Assembly: GCA_018336035.1 (NCBI GenBank)
Contig: JAGXRD010000088.1
Location: forward strand, 1 to 43,897
Direction of reading: 5' to 3'
DNA: 43,897 nucleotides
DNA from: Alphaproteobacteria bacterium
GTDB lineage: Bacteria > Pseudomonadota > Alphaproteobacteria > Ferrovibrionales > Ferrovibrionaceae
Numbering within the stretch: the stretch's first letter is position 1; every line of letters begins with the position of its first letter. Both the position numbers and the translations under genes were made by a program. Positions 7,113 to 15,522 of the stretch are shown in pieces. Under the pieces are notes generated by a model. That model made no database searches. It had not been told where the DNA came from and saw only the letters and a list, made by a program, of their open reading frames with translations.

Positions 7113-7670
7113 TCAGGGCTGCTCGAGATCGCTGAAGCAGAACACGGTATCGACGCGCTCGCCATCGCCGGAGAGCGGCATCAGCACCGTGCCGTTGCCG
7201 CGCACAGCGCGCTGGGTCAGCGAACTGCCATCCGGCGCCGGGCCCGGCAGCGGATTATAAACATAGACCACCGTCTTCTTCTCGATGACGATGCGATAGT
7301 TCAGGATCACATTGTCGCCCGGCAGGCCCTGATGGGCGCCGAGATAATTGCCATCCACCGGCTGACCGGTCGGATCACGGCCGCGCAAAGCGACCTGCGC
7401 GGTGCCGACCAGGCGATAGCGCAGCCAGGGCGGCTCGCGCAGCACTTCGGTCAGCACAATGCCGGGCAGAAGATCGCGCGGAATGTTCAGTGGATCGATA
7501 TCACGCCGCGTCGGCATGGCGCGGTTGCCGCGGCACGTATCCCAGTATTCGTAAATCCGCCGCACGCGCGGCGAACAGCGGTCGAGGAAAGCCGGTCCGA
7601 GGATGCGCGGATGCGTTGATGCCCGGATCGCATCGTCCAGCGAAGTATGGTCCTTCCCAGGTCCAGCCAT
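7113..7670 (-). CDS. PAS_5-type domain protein, copy 1 of a tandem pair
   Basis: The 185-residue cytoplasmic protein matches the alphaproteobacterial single-domain PAS_5 pattern: an N-terminal helix region (YWDTCRGNRAMPTRRDIDP), then the PAS core (LPGIVLTEVLREPPWLRYRL) and a closing strand LMPLSGDG. No output domain is present, so a role as a small sensor or adaptor is only inference. ATG 7670 was chosen by alignment to the neighbouring paralogue; the open frame extends to 7751 without support. Its stop abuts the kinase stop with no base between. It shares 56 identical bases with the next gene upstream, implying recent duplication or gene conversion. Confidence 0.75.
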   Translation of the reverse strand: MAGPGKDHTSLDDAIRASTHPRILGPAFLDRCSPRVRRIYEYWDTCRGNRAMPTRRDIDPLNIPRDLLPGIVLTEVLREPPWLRYRLVGTAQVALRGRDPTGQPVDGNYLGAHQGLPGDNVILNYRIVIEKKTVVYVYNPLPGPAPDGSSLTQRAVRGNGTVLMPLSGDGERVDTVFCFSDLEQP

Positions 7671-7723
7671 GGCGCGCAGATTGCCGCCGCCGCACTGCCA
7701 TGGCAAGGCAGACACCCGCCAAG

Positions 7724-8263
7724 CTAGGGCGCTTCCAGGTCGCTGTAACACATCACCATATCGACGCTCGTCCCGTCGCTCGACAGCGGCATCAGCAACG
7801 AGCTGTTTGCCCGCAACGGCGTCGGACGTAGCGAACTGCCATCAGGCCCCATACCGATCACCGGATTGTAGGTGTAGACCGGCAGGCGCTTCTCGATGAC
7901 GATGCGGTAATTCAGCATCGTTTCGTCGGGCTTCACACCCAGATGCGCGCCCATGTAGTTGCCTGCCACCGGCTGTCCGGTCGGATCGCGACCGCGCAGG
8001 GCGACCTGCGCGGTGCCGACCAGGCGATAGCGCAGCCAGGGCGGCTCGCGCAGCACCTCCGTCAGCATGATGCCGGGCAACAGGTCGGCGGGAATGCTTA
8101 AGGGATCGATGTCGCGCCGGCCCGGCAGCGGTTTGTCACCGCGGCGGCTGTTCCAGTACTCCCAGATGCGGCGGATCGGCGGCGCGCAGCGACCCAGGAA
8201 GTCCGCGCCGATCAGACGTGGGTAGGACGACGCCTGAATGAGGTCGTCGAGCGACGGTTCCAC
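7724..8263 (-). CDS. PAS_5-type domain protein, copy 2 of a tandem pair
   Basis: A paralogue of the gene at 7113-7670, same strand, separated by 53 bases. The segment TEVLREPPWLRYRLVGTAQV and the following dozen residues are identical in both, while the N- and C-terminal thirds differ, so ligand or partner may differ. I chose GTG 8263 because GGAGG stands just upstream; GTG 8275, four codons earlier, is an alternative. With the neighbouring hybrid kinase it forms a three-gene signalling patch between dnaQ and secB. Function is unknown beyond the PAS fold. Confidence 0.75.
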   Translation of the reverse strand: MEPSLDDLIQASSYPRLIGADFLGRCAPPIRRIWEYWNSRRGDKPLPGRRDIDPLSIPADLLPGIMLTEVLREPPWLRYRLVGTAQVALRGRDPTGQPVAGNYMGAHLGVKPDETMLNYRIVIEKRLPVYTYNPVIGMGPDGSSLRPTPLRANSSLLMPLSSDGTSVDMVMCYSDLEAP

Positions 8264-8332
8264 CCTGCCTCCCACGAATTACCGGTTTGCCCAAGCCCGG
8301 CGAGAGTGCCGGTGCATGTTGGTCAGATCAAG

Positions 8333-8362
8333 AAAAAAGCCGGGCATCATGGCCCGGCTTTT
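8333..8362 (-). terminator. Rho-independent terminator of secB, possibly bidirectional
   Basis: The arms GCCGGGC (8339-8345) and GCCCGGC (8352-8358) enclose a 6-base loop. The minus-strand transcript runs into six U residues (complement of A8333-8338), and TTTT follows on the plus strand. It lies 23 bases past the secB stop. Confidence 0.88.
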
Positions 8363-8385
8363 CCGAATACAAATCTGCGAGCCGC

Positions 8386-8862
8386 TTACGCGTTGCCAGC
8401 CTGCGCTTCGGCCTGCTTGCTGCGCTGGAACTGCTGCATGAAGTCGATCGGGTCGAGCATCAGCGGCGGCATGCCGCCGTCGCGGGTTGCATCGGCGACG
8501 ATGCGGCGGGCAAACGGGAAGAGCAGGCGCGGCGACTCCACCAGCAACAGCGGCTCGACATGTTCGGGCGGAATATTGGCCAGGGTGAACAGGCCGGCAT
8601 AGTGCAGGTCGACCACGAAGGCGACTTCCTCGCCGTGCTTGGCTTCACACAGGATGCGCAGCGTGACTTCGAACAGCGTGTCGTTCATGCGTTCGGCCGA
8701 GGTGCCGACATTGACCGAGATCTGCGGCGCGCCCTGCATGCTGAAGGTGCGCGGCGCCATCGGATGCTCGAACGAGAGGTCCTTGGTATATTGCGCGGTC
8801 AGGCCGTAATGCGGGGCGGCGTTGGGGTCGAAACCCGGCGGCGGATTGGCGGTGTCGGTCAT
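8386..8862 (-). CDS. secB: Protein-export chaperone SecB
   Basis: SecB is a cytosolic tetrameric chaperone that keeps precursors unfolded and delivers them to SecA. The 158-residue protein has the family landmarks YTKDLSFEHP, VNVGTSA, LFEVTLRI, HYAGLFTL and the C-terminal SPRLLFPFARRIV followed by GGMPPLMLDPIDF. ATG 8862 gives normal length; the longer open frame reads into non-conserved sequence. It is the only leftward gene of the conserved block and is divergent from the Tim44-like gene, as in many alphaproteobacteria. Confidence 0.96.
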   Translation of the reverse strand: MTDTANPPPGFDPNAAPHYGLTAQYTKDLSFEHPMAPRTFSMQGAPQISVNVGTSAERMNDTLFEVTLRILCEAKHGEEVAFVVDLHYAGLFTLANIPPEHVEPLLLVESPRLLFPFARRIVADATRDGGMPPLMLDPIDFMQQFQRSKQAEAQAGNA

Positions 8863-8889
8863 GGCCGGTGGTGTCTTTCCGTCTGGATC

Positions 8890-8908
8890 GGACTGCAGGC
8901 CGCAGTCC
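8890..8908. repeat. Perfect inverted repeat in the secB leader region
   Basis: GGACTGC (8890-8896) and GCAGTCC (8902-8908) form a perfect 7-bp inverted repeat with loop AGGCC, 28 bases upstream of the secB start codon in the 282-base divergent gap. It could be an operator or a leader hairpin. No further evidence separates these. Confidence 0.4.
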
Positions 8909-9088
8909 CTGTATCGCGTAAAGGGCGGGCTGTCCCTAGCATGCTTTGGCGGATATCGACAAGGCGGTGGGCCCCGCGACGCCATCCGGCGCCTCGCAGA
9001 CGCAACGGAAACGCGAGTCTACCGCTTGTATTGCCATGATTTGCCCTTATTTCCGCAGCATAGGACTGCTTCCGGGGGCTGGCATGGC

Positions 9089-9117
9089 TGGACCGCCCCG
9101 GTCAGCGGGGGTAAAAT
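9089..9117 (+). promoter_or_regulatory. Candidate promoter of the Tim44-like gene
   Basis: TGGACC (9089-9094), a 17-base spacer and TAAAAT (9112-9117) resemble sigma-70 elements, ending 27 bases before the ATG at 9145. Matched by eye only. Confidence 0.4.
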
Positions 9118-9144
9118 TCCACAAAACAGGGCATCAGGCATACG

Positions 9145-9825
9145 ATGGGCGACGGTTTCCAGTTTCTCGACATTCTCCTGCTCGGCGCGATTGCCGGCTT
9201 CATCGCGTTGCGCCTGCGCGCCGTGCTGGGCCAGCGCACCGGGCATGAGCAGAAGCGTCGTCGCCCGGGCTTTGCTGACAAGGACGGCGCCGCCAAGGAC
9301 GGCGAGAGCGCCGAGGACAATGTTGTCGCCCTGCCGCGGCGCGATGCGCCGGAGGCTGCCCCCATCGATCCGGCCCAGGAAGCCGTGCTGGCACCGCTGC
9401 GCGCCGCCGACCCTGATTTCGATGCCGCTGAATTCGTCGGCGGCGCCAAGGCGGCCTATGAAATGGTGGTGACGGCTTTTGCCGCCGGTGACAAGGAGAC
9501 GCTGCGACCGCTGCTGTCGCGCGAGGTTTTCAACGATTTCGCCGGTGCCATCGACGAGCGCGCCCAGCGCGGCGAGCATATGGAAACCACCTTTGTCGGC
9601 CTGCGTGGCGCGACCATCATCGAAACCCAGGTCAACAATCGCATCGCCGAAGTGACCATCAAGTTCGAGTCCGAGCTGATCAGCGTCACCAAGGATGCCC
9701 AGGGCCATGTGATCGGCGGCCATGCCAACAGCGTCGACCAGGTCACCGATATCTGGACCTTTGCGCGCGACACCCGCTCGCGCGATCCGAACTGGACCCT
9801 GATCGCGACCTCCGCGCCGAATTGA
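9145..9825 (+). CDS. Tim44/TimA-like domain protein, membrane-anchored
   Basis: The 226-residue protein has one N-terminal membrane segment (about residues 7-25, LDILLLGAIAGFIALRLRAV), a charged low-complexity linker to about residue 85, and a C-terminal Tim44-like domain (FVGGAKAAYEMVVTAFAAGD near its start, DIWTFAR near its end). Bacterial members are inner-membrane-associated; the domain is shared with mitochondrial Tim44, but the bacterial role is not well defined. It sits between secB and mltA as in many alphaproteobacteria, which suggests an envelope or export role (inference). Confidence 0.88.
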   Translation: MGDGFQFLDILLLGAIAGFIALRLRAVLGQRTGHEQKRRRPGFADKDGAAKDGESAEDNVVALPRRDAPEAAPIDPAQEAVLAPLRAADPDFDAAEFVGGAKAAYEMVVTAFAAGDKETLRPLLSREVFNDFAGAIDERAQRGEHMETTFVGLRGATIIETQVNNRIAEVTIKFESELISVTKDAQGHVIGGHANSVDQVTDIWTFARDTRSRDPNWTLIATSAPN

Positions 9826-9838
9826 GGCCGCGAACAGC

Positions 9839-11038
9839 GTGCGGCGCAGTCTTGCCCTCATTCTTCTGCTGACTGTCGCGGCTTGCGCCCCCAAGGCGCC
9901 ACCACCGCCGCCGCCGGCCATCGCTTTCCTGCCCGTCCGCTTCGCGGATCTGCCCGGCTATCATGCTGACCGCGTGGCCGAGGCGCTGCCTGCTTTGGCG
10001 CGGTCCTGCGCCCGTATGACGCCGCGCAACGAGCGCGGCCTTGACAGCTACGATCGCTACGGGACCGGGAACGACTGGAAGCCATTCTGCACGGCACTGA
10101 CGGCCCTGCCGCAGGGCGACGATGCGGCCTTACGCCGTCTGATCGAAAGCGAATTGCAGCCGGTCGCCGTGATCGGCGACGGCAAGCCGGAAGGGCTTTT
10201 CACCGGTTATTACGAGCCGCTGGTGCGCGGCAGCCGCCAGAAACAGGGCACCTATACCACGCCGCTGTATCGCCAGCCGCCCGATCTGGTGCAGGTCGAT
10301 CTCGGCGAATTCCGTGACACATTGAAAGGCCAGCGCATCGCTGGCCGCGTGCGCGACGGTCGCCTGCGGCCTTACGAGGATCGCGGCCAGATCGATGCCG
10401 GCGCGCTCAACAACAAGAATCTGGAAATCGTCTGGCTCGATGATGCCTCGGATGCCTTCTTCCTGCAGGTGCAGGGGTCTGGCCTGGTGCAGCTCGACAG
10501 CGGCCAGAAACTGCGCGTGGGTTTCGCGGCGCAGAACGGCCACCCTTACGTGGCCATCGGCCGCGTGATGATCGATCGCGGCACGCTGACCCGCGAAGAC
10601 GTCTCGATGCAGGCGATCCGCGCCTGGCTGCGCGCCAATCCCGCGGCGGCACCCGAATTGCTGCGGCAGAATCCGTCCTATGTGTTTTTCCGCGAACTGC
10701 CGGCGCCGAAGGACGATCTAGATGGTCCGCCCGGCGCGCAGGGCGTGGCTTTGGTGCCGGGTCGCAGCCTGGCGGTCGACCGCAGCCATTTCGCGCTCGG
10801 CCTGCCGGTCTGGCTGGATGCAACGCGGCCGACAGAAACCGGAGCCGAGGCCGTGCCGTTCCAGCGCCTGATGGTGGCGCAGGATACCGGCGGTGCGATC
10901 CGCGGCGCGGTGCGTGGCGATGTCTTCTGGGGTGCGGGCGCGCAGGCGGAAAACATCGCCGGCCGCATGAAGCATCCTGGCCGAACCTGGCTGCTGCTGC
11001 CCAAGGCTGTGGCAACCAAACTGGTCGCCACCTCTTAG
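9839..11038 (+). CDS. mltA: Membrane-bound lytic murein transglycosylase A
   Basis: MltA cleaves the MurNAc-GlcNAc glycosidic bond of peptidoglycan with formation of 1,6-anhydro-MurNAc. The 399-residue protein starts at a GTG and has a lipoprotein signal with lipobox VAAC at residues 13-16, then a proline run. The MltA core shows GLFTGYYEPLVRGSR, FFLQVQGSGLVQLDSG and the C-terminal 3D domain with the catalytic acidic residues in VAQDTGGAI and RGDVFWG. It follows the Tim44-like gene by 13 bases. Its TAG stop overlaps the stop of the convergent PAS gene. Confidence 0.94.
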   Translation: MRRSLALILLLTVAACAPKAPPPPPPAIAFLPVRFADLPGYHADRVAEALPALARSCARMTPRNERGLDSYDRYGTGNDWKPFCTALTALPQGDDAALRRLIESELQPVAVIGDGKPEGLFTGYYEPLVRGSRQKQGTYTTPLYRQPPDLVQVDLGEFRDTLKGQRIAGRVRDGRLRPYEDRGQIDAGALNNKNLEIVWLDDASDAFFLQVQGSGLVQLDSGQKLRVGFAAQNGHPYVAIGRVMIDRGTLTREDVSMQAIRAWLRANPAAAPELLRQNPSYVFFRELPAPKDDLDGPPGAQGVALVPGRSLAVDRSHFALGLPVWLDATRPTETGAEAVPFQRLMVAQDTGGAIRGAVRGDVFWGAGAQAENIAGRMKHPGRTWLLLPKAVATKLVATS

Positions 11039-11559
11039 TCTAGACCAACAAACGCGCCGGTGCCGAAAATGCAGTCGATGGTCACGCCATCGCTGGCCAG
11101 CGGCGCATGCATCCCCTCATATTCCAGCCATTCCTTGTTGCGGAGCCAGCTGACCCGGCCACGATTCACCACCGGCCCGCGGCGCCGCACCACGGTGGCA
11201 TAAAGCCGGTTGAACTCGGCGGCCACGGCGGGCGGGAACACATCATCGATCACCTTGCCGACCATTCCTGGTCCATAGACCTCGACATGCTTCTCGCCCA
11301 GTAGGCGCACACGGAAGCGCCAGCGATCCGGCACTGTACCAGGCAGCACGTCGATCAGGTAGATATGCGGCAGCAGGGTACGCAGTTCGAGCGGGTCGAG
11401 ATCGCTGCGGCCGGGCAGGCGGCCATCAGCTTTGCATTTCGATTGCCAGTACCGCAGCAGCGCCAGCAGGGCCGGCGATTGCGGCTCGGGCCCGTCCGCC
11501 GCGCCGGTGGCGTTGAAGCGCAGGCTGGCGGCATCCAGCGGGGCAGCGGGGTCGGTCAT
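11035..11559 (-). CDS. PAS_5-type domain protein, third copy
   Basis: The 174-residue cytoplasmic protein resembles the two PAS_5-type proteins at 7113-8263: a leading helix (LLALLRYWQSKCKADGRLPG), SDLDPLELRTLLPHIYLIDV, the strand RWRFRVRLLG and a closing strand MHAPLASDGVTIDCIFG. It is more divergent than the tandem pair. ATG 11559 is supported because the upstream frame lacks PAS-like sequence. It has no output domain. Its TAA stop shares two bases with the mltA TAG stop (TTAG at 11035-11038), so the two genes leave no room for a terminator. Confidence 0.72.
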   Translation of the reverse strand: MTDPAAPLDAASLRFNATGAADGPEPQSPALLALLRYWQSKCKADGRLPGRSDLDPLELRTLLPHIYLIDVLPGTVPDRWRFRVRLLGEKHVEVYGPGMVGKVIDDVFPPAVAAEFNRLYATVVRRRGPVVNRGRVSWLRNKEWLEYEGMHAPLASDGVTIDCIFGTGAFVGLD

Positions 11560-11716
11560 GGCGCAACTCTGGGTCGACGACCGGCGCCGGACAAGTGAAA
11601 ATCCGGATATGCCAGTCCGATCAGTGCTTTCGATAAACCGGACGCTCTGGCGGATTCCGCCCCCGGCCGCAGCGTGGCATAGTGCGGCACCAACACCTGA
11701 CAAATCCAGGCCCGTC

Positions 11717-12268
11717 ATGTCCGCAAACCCCCTGATCATCCGTCCTTCGGAAGAGCGCGATATTCCCTCCATCGCGGCGATCTACGGCCATCATGTGCTG
11801 CATGGCTTCGGCAGCTTCGAGGAAGTGCCGCCCGATAGCACCGAGATGGCGCGCCGGCGCGGCGATATCCTGGCCAAGGATTTCCCCTATCTCGTGGCCG
11901 AACTGGAGGACCGCGTCGTCGGCTATGCCTATGCCAGTGCCTATCGCCCGCGCATCGCTTATCGCTTCTCGGTCGAGGATTCGATTTACGTTTCGCCGGA
12001 TGCACCGCGCAAAGGCATCGGCCGCGCGCTGCTGGAAAGCCTGATGGCGCGCTGCGCGGCGCTGGGCTATCGCCAGATGGTGGCGGTGATCGGTGACACG
12101 CAGAATACCGGCTCAATCGCGCTGCATGCCACGCTGGGCTTTCGCGTGGTCGGGACGCTGCCCTCGATCGGCTTCAAACATGGCCGCTGGGTTGACTCAG
12201 TTTTCATGCAGCGTCCGCTCGGGTCCGGCGACAGCACGCTGCCCAATCAGCAGATCAAACCGGAGTAA
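11717..12268 (+). CDS. GNAT N-acetyltransferase, phosphinothricin/methionine-sulfone acetyltransferase-like
   Basis: The 183-residue protein has the PAT/Bar-type layout: IIRPSEERDIPSIAAIYGHHV at the start (21 residues, residues 6-26), the acetyl-CoA pyrophosphate-binding loop APRKGIGRALLESL, and the C-terminal GFRVVGTLPSIGFKHGRWVD characteristic of this subfamily. Chromosomal relatives commonly acetylate glutamine-synthetase inhibitors or methionine sulfone/sulfoximine; the true substrate is unknown. ATG 11717 matches relatives. It is divergent from the PAS gene (157-base gap) and converges with the SDR gene with no intervening base. Confidence 0.85.
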   Translation: MSANPLIIRPSEERDIPSIAAIYGHHVLHGFGSFEEVPPDSTEMARRRGDILAKDFPYLVAELEDRVVGYAYASAYRPRIAYRFSVEDSIYVSPDAPRKGIGRALLESLMARCAALGYRQMVAVIGDTQNTGSIALHATLGFRVVGTLPSIGFKHGRWVDSVFMQRPLGSGDSTLPNQQIKPE

Positions 12269-13060
12269 TTACATCCCCGCCGCGAGGAAGCCGCCATCGA
12301 CCGGGATGGTGGCGCCGGTGACGTAGGACGCCGCCGGCGAACTTAAGAAAACTGCGGCACCGGCCAGTTCGGAGGTTTCGCCCAGCCGGCCCATCGGCGT
12401 GCGGCTTTCTGCCTTGTTGCGGCGTTCGTCCACCAGCGTATCGCGGTTCAGGTCCGTGACGAAGAAGCCCGGGGCAATCGCATTCACCCGCACGCCGCGC
12501 GAGGCCCATTCAGACGCCAGCGTCTCGGTCAGTGCCACCACACCATGCTTGCTGACGCAGTAGACGGCGTTGCGCGCAAAGCCCCGGAACGAGGCCAGGG
12601 ATGCGATATTGACGATGCTGCCCCGCCCGCGGCTCAGCATCTGCTTGCCGAATTCCTGGCAGGCGAAGAACACGCTCTTCGCATTGGTGGTCATGATGCG
12701 GTCGAAGTCGTCTGGTGTGAACTCCTCGGCGGGTTTCAGCGTCATCACGCCCTGCGCATTCACAAGAATATCGACCGGCGCGGTCTTTTGCGCGCGCGCC
12801 GCAAAGGCGGCCAGCTGCGCCATGTCATTGGCATCCACCGCATCCACGCCGGCGGCGATGCCGGCCTTGCCGAAGGCCACAGCGGCATCTTCCAGCACCT
12901 CGCGGCGACGACCGGCCAGGGTCAGCCTTGCGCCGGCTTTCCCCAGGCCTTCGGCAATCGCGCGGCCAATGCCGCTGCCGCCGCCGATCACCACGGCATG
13001 TTTACCGCTGAGGTCGAAGGACATGGCTTCAGGCTGTGCGACTGCGCTCGCGGTGCTCAA
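12269..13060 (-). CDS. Short-chain dehydrogenase/reductase (gluconate 5-dehydrogenase-like)
   Basis: A classical SDR of 263 residues: nucleotide-binding GGGSGIG, NAQG, IMTTNAKSVFF, catalytic Ser in NIASLAS, Tyr and Lys in YCVSKHG, and PGFFVTDLN. It would oxidise a hydroxyl or reduce a keto group with NAD(P). I chose the TTG at 13060 because AGGAG stands eight bases before it inside the upstream gene and the TTGA overlaps that gene's stop; ATG 13024 (MSFDLSG) is the alternative. It forms an operon with the GntR regulator and is divergent from the TRAP transporter, so a sugar-acid or hydroxy-acid substrate is likely (inference). Confidence 0.85.
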   Translation of the reverse strand: MSTASAVAQPEAMSFDLSGKHAVVIGGGSGIGRAIAEGLGKAGARLTLAGRRREVLEDAAVAFGKAGIAAGVDAVDANDMAQLAAFAARAQKTAPVDILVNAQGVMTLKPAEEFTPDDFDRIMTTNAKSVFFACQEFGKQMLSRGRGSIVNIASLASFRGFARNAVYCVSKHGVVALTETLASEWASRGVRVNAIAPGFFVTDLNRDTLVDERRNKAESRTPMGRLGETSELAGAAVFLSSPAASYVTGATIPVDGGFLAAGM

Positions 13061-13743
13061 GACGCTTTCTCCTGCTCGTCACTGATAAAATCCCGGCGCT
13101 CCAGCACGTCGAGATAGGATTGCTTGGTCTGGGTGATATGGCCGCGCATCAGCGCCTGCAGGGCCGGCACGTCGCGCGCTTTCACCAGCTTCAGCATCTC
13201 GCGGTGGTCCTTGATCGAGAGTTTGTTCAGCGAGGCTTCATGCGACAGGCGCGAGCGCAGCGCTTGGATGCGGAAACCGATCAGGCTGTAGGCCGAACTG
13301 ATATAGGGATTGCCGCAGAGTTCGATGATCGCTTCGTGGTATTCGCCATCCAGCGTGCGATAGGCGACATTGTCGTCGGCATCGAAGGCGGCTTTCATGC
13401 CATCCAGAATCCGCGTCATGCGCGAGACCAGCGCATCGTGGTGGCGTGCGATCGCGGCAGCAACCGCGGCGATCTCCAGCACCTCGCGCAGTTCCGAAAT
13501 CGCCACCACCTGTTCGGGCGCGAGACGGAAGACATATGTGCCGCGCTGCGGCTGCACTTCGACCAGGCCCTCCAGCTTGAGCTGCTGCAAAGCCTCGCGC
13601 ACCGGCGTCTTGGAAATACCCAGCTCGGCGGCCAGCGTGTTTTCCGACAGACCGGCGCCCAGCCGCAGGCGACCGTCGATGATGCGGGTCCGCATCTCCT
13701 CGACCACCAGCTCCTTCAGCGATTTCGGCCGTATCAGCTTCAT
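13057..13743 (-). CDS. GntR-family transcriptional regulator with FCD domain
   Basis: The 228-residue regulator has an N-terminal winged helix (LAAELGISKTPVREALQQL, then GLVEVQPQRGTYVF) and a C-terminal all-helical FCD ligand domain (ELREVLEIAAV, EYHEAIIELCGNPYI, DHREMLKLV) with the histidines that usually bind a metal. Such regulators repress uptake and catabolic genes until a small carboxylate binds. It overlaps the SDR gene by four bases and faces the TRAP operon across a 240-base gap, so it probably controls both directions. Confidence 0.9.
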   Translation of the reverse strand: MKLIRPKSLKELVVEEMRTRIIDGRLRLGAGLSENTLAAELGISKTPVREALQQLKLEGLVEVQPQRGTYVFRLAPEQVVAISELREVLEIAAVAAAIARHHDALVSRMTRILDGMKAAFDADDNVAYRTLDGEYHEAIIELCGNPYISSAYSLIGFRIQALRSRLSHEASLNKLSIKDHREMLKLVKARDVPALQALMRGHITQTKQSYLDVLERRDFISDEQEKAS

Positions 13744-13850
13744 TCCGCCCGCAATTCTTACCCGTGCCTGCCGAAAGGTGACCCGCCGAAAGTTGAATTG
13801 TGCGGCCGGGCGGCAGACCCGATTATGGTCTTGTGCCTAGTGTGTGGTGT

Positions 13851-13862
13851 CTGATATACCAG
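13851..13862. promoter_or_regulatory. Possible GntR/FCD operator between regulator and TRAP operon
   Basis: CTGATATACCAG resembles the TGGTATACCA-type palindromes bound by FCD regulators, with an imperfect left arm. It lies 122 bases before the dctP-like ATG. The match is weak and by eye. Confidence 0.3.
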
Positions 13863-13983
13863 TTCGCAGGGCGCCGCTCAAGTGCGCACCAGTGAAGAGT
13901 TCGAGGAAACGCAAACCGCAGGCGGCCGTTCAAGCCGGAGAGCAATCCGGCGATCGCGCCGCCTATCCGTCCGGGAGAGGCAG

Positions 13984-14979
13984 ATGACCATCGCAAAGAC
14001 CATCCTGAAATCCAGCCTGGCGCTCTGCGCCGGCCTTGCTCTCTTCGCCGCCCTGCCGGCCGAGGCGCAGCAGAAGTTCAATCTGAAATTCAATCATGTG
14101 CTCGGCCCGAAGGAGCCTTTCCACGAGGGTTTCTTGGCGTGGTCGAAGGCGGTCGAGGCGCGCACCAATGGCGGCCTGAAGATCGACGTCTTCCATTCCT
14201 CGCAGCTCGGCAAGGAAGAAGACATCATCGAGCAGATCCGCCAGGGCGCCAATCTCGGTCAGAACACCGATTCTGCGCGTATGGGTAATTACGTCCCCGG
14301 CATTGCCGTGATGAACGGGCCGTATTTCGTTGAGACGCTGGAAGACGTCGCCAAGCTGCGCAAGGCGCCGACCGTGATCAAATGGCAGGAGGAACTGGCC
14401 AGCAAGCATGGCCTCAAGGTCGTGTCTTTCAGCTGGGTGCAGGGCTATCGCCATTTCTTCACCAACAAACCGGTGAAGACCCCCGATGACCTGAAGGGCC
14501 TGCGCATCCGCACGCCTCCCGCCCCGATCTGGCAGGAATCGATCCGCGCGCTTGGCGCCACGCCGGTAGCGATGGGCTTTGGCGACATGTATCCGGGCCT
14601 GCAGCAGCGCGCCATCGACGGCGTCGAGCTGGTCTACAACAACATTCCGGGCGGGCGCTTCTATGAAGTGCTGAAATTCGCCAACGAGACCAGGCATATC
14701 ATGCTGATCAACTTCGAAGTGGTCAGCGCCAAGTGGTTCGACAGCCTGCCGAAGGACTATCAGACCGCGCTGCTGGAAGAAGCCGACAAGGCCGGCGAGG
14801 CGACCTCGAAAGAGATTTTCCGTCTCGAAGGCGAGGTCGAGCAGCAGCTGAAGGGCCGCGGCATGACCATCGTGGAAGACGTCAATCTCGATGCCTTCCG
14901 CAAGGCCGGCGAAAAGGCCTACGAGGTGCTGAATATCCTCGATGCCAAGAAGGCCGTGCATAAGGAAATCGGCAAGTAA
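13984..14979 (+). CDS. dctP: TRAP transporter solute-binding protein, DctP family
   Basis: A periplasmic binding protein that captures a carboxylate and hands it to the membrane subunits. The 331-residue protein has a Sec signal peptide ending near PAEAQQ (about residue 25-26), then FNLKFNHVLGPKEPFHEGF, the DctP strand LKGLRIRTPPAPIW with the arginine that normally salt-bridges the ligand carboxylate, and AIDGVELVYNNIPGGRFYEV. ATG 13984 follows GGGAGAGGCAG, a good ribosome-binding site. It opens a dctPQM operon and is divergent from a GntR-SDR pair. The substrate is not deducible; hydroxy acids or sugar acids fit the neighbours. Confidence 0.93.
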   Translation: MTIAKTILKSSLALCAGLALFAALPAEAQQKFNLKFNHVLGPKEPFHEGFLAWSKAVEARTNGGLKIDVFHSSQLGKEEDIIEQIRQGANLGQNTDSARMGNYVPGIAVMNGPYFVETLEDVAKLRKAPTVIKWQEELASKHGLKVVSFSWVQGYRHFFTNKPVKTPDDLKGLRIRTPPAPIWQESIRALGATPVAMGFGDMYPGLQQRAIDGVELVYNNIPGGRFYEVLKFANETRHIMLINFEVVSAKWFDSLPKDYQTALLEEADKAGEATSKEIFRLEGEVEQQLKGRGMTIVEDVNLDAFRKAGEKAYEVLNILDAKKAVHKEIGK

Positions 14980-15017
14980 CGCGTAGAGTCATTACCGTCA
15001 GGATCAGGGAATCGGGC

Positions 15018-15515
15018 ATGAAGACATTTTACGACGGCCTGTGCCGGGTCGAGGTCTGGATTGCCGGGTTGTTCCTGGTCCTGATGGTGGTGCTGATTTT
15101 TGCCGGCGGCGTCGGCCGCATGTTGGGCCATCCGCTCAACTGGGCCGGCGACATGGCGACCGCTTTGTTCGCCTGGTCGTGTTTCCTCTGCGCCGATATC
15201 GCCTGGCGCCGCAACAGCCTGATGTCGGTCGAACTGCTGACCGACCGCCTGCCGCCGAAGGCGCAGGCCGCCTGCCGCTATATCAACTACGCCATCATCA
15301 GCGTCTTCCTCGCCTATCTCGCGGTCTACGGCACCTGGCTGTCCTGGACCAGCCGGGCGCGCAGTTTCCAGGGCATCCCGGAAATCAGCTATTCCTGGGT
15401 GACGATGAGCCTGTCGGTCGGCGGATTACTGCTGCTGATCACCACGATCCTGAAAATACGCGATGAATGGCGTGGGCAGGCTCCGCAGTCCGCCGCTGTG
15501 ACCATCGACGCCTGA
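15018..15515 (+). CDS. dctQ: TRAP transporter small permease, DctQ family
   Basis: The 165-residue protein has four predicted membrane helices (near residues 12-34, 46-62, 88-108 and 130-145) and the family segments VEVWIAGLFLVLMVVLIFAG and MSVELLTDRLP. DctQ scaffolds the binding protein and large permease in the inner membrane and couples transport to the sodium gradient. It sits 38 bases after the binding protein and 7 bases before the large permease. Confidence 0.93.
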   Translation: MKTFYDGLCRVEVWIAGLFLVLMVVLIFAGGVGRMLGHPLNWAGDMATALFAWSCFLCADIAWRRNSLMSVELLTDRLPPKAQAACRYINYAIISVFLAYLAVYGTWLSWTSRARSFQGIPEISYSWVTMSLSVGGLLLLITTILKIRDEWRGQAPQSAAVTIDA

Positions 15516-15522
15516 GGCCGTC

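Noticed and set aside
9124-9139. AAACAGGGCATCAGGC, repeated exactly at 32780-32795, both upstream of genes
   Set aside because: A single 16-base repeat is only slightly above chance for a window of this size and bias, and the contexts differ.
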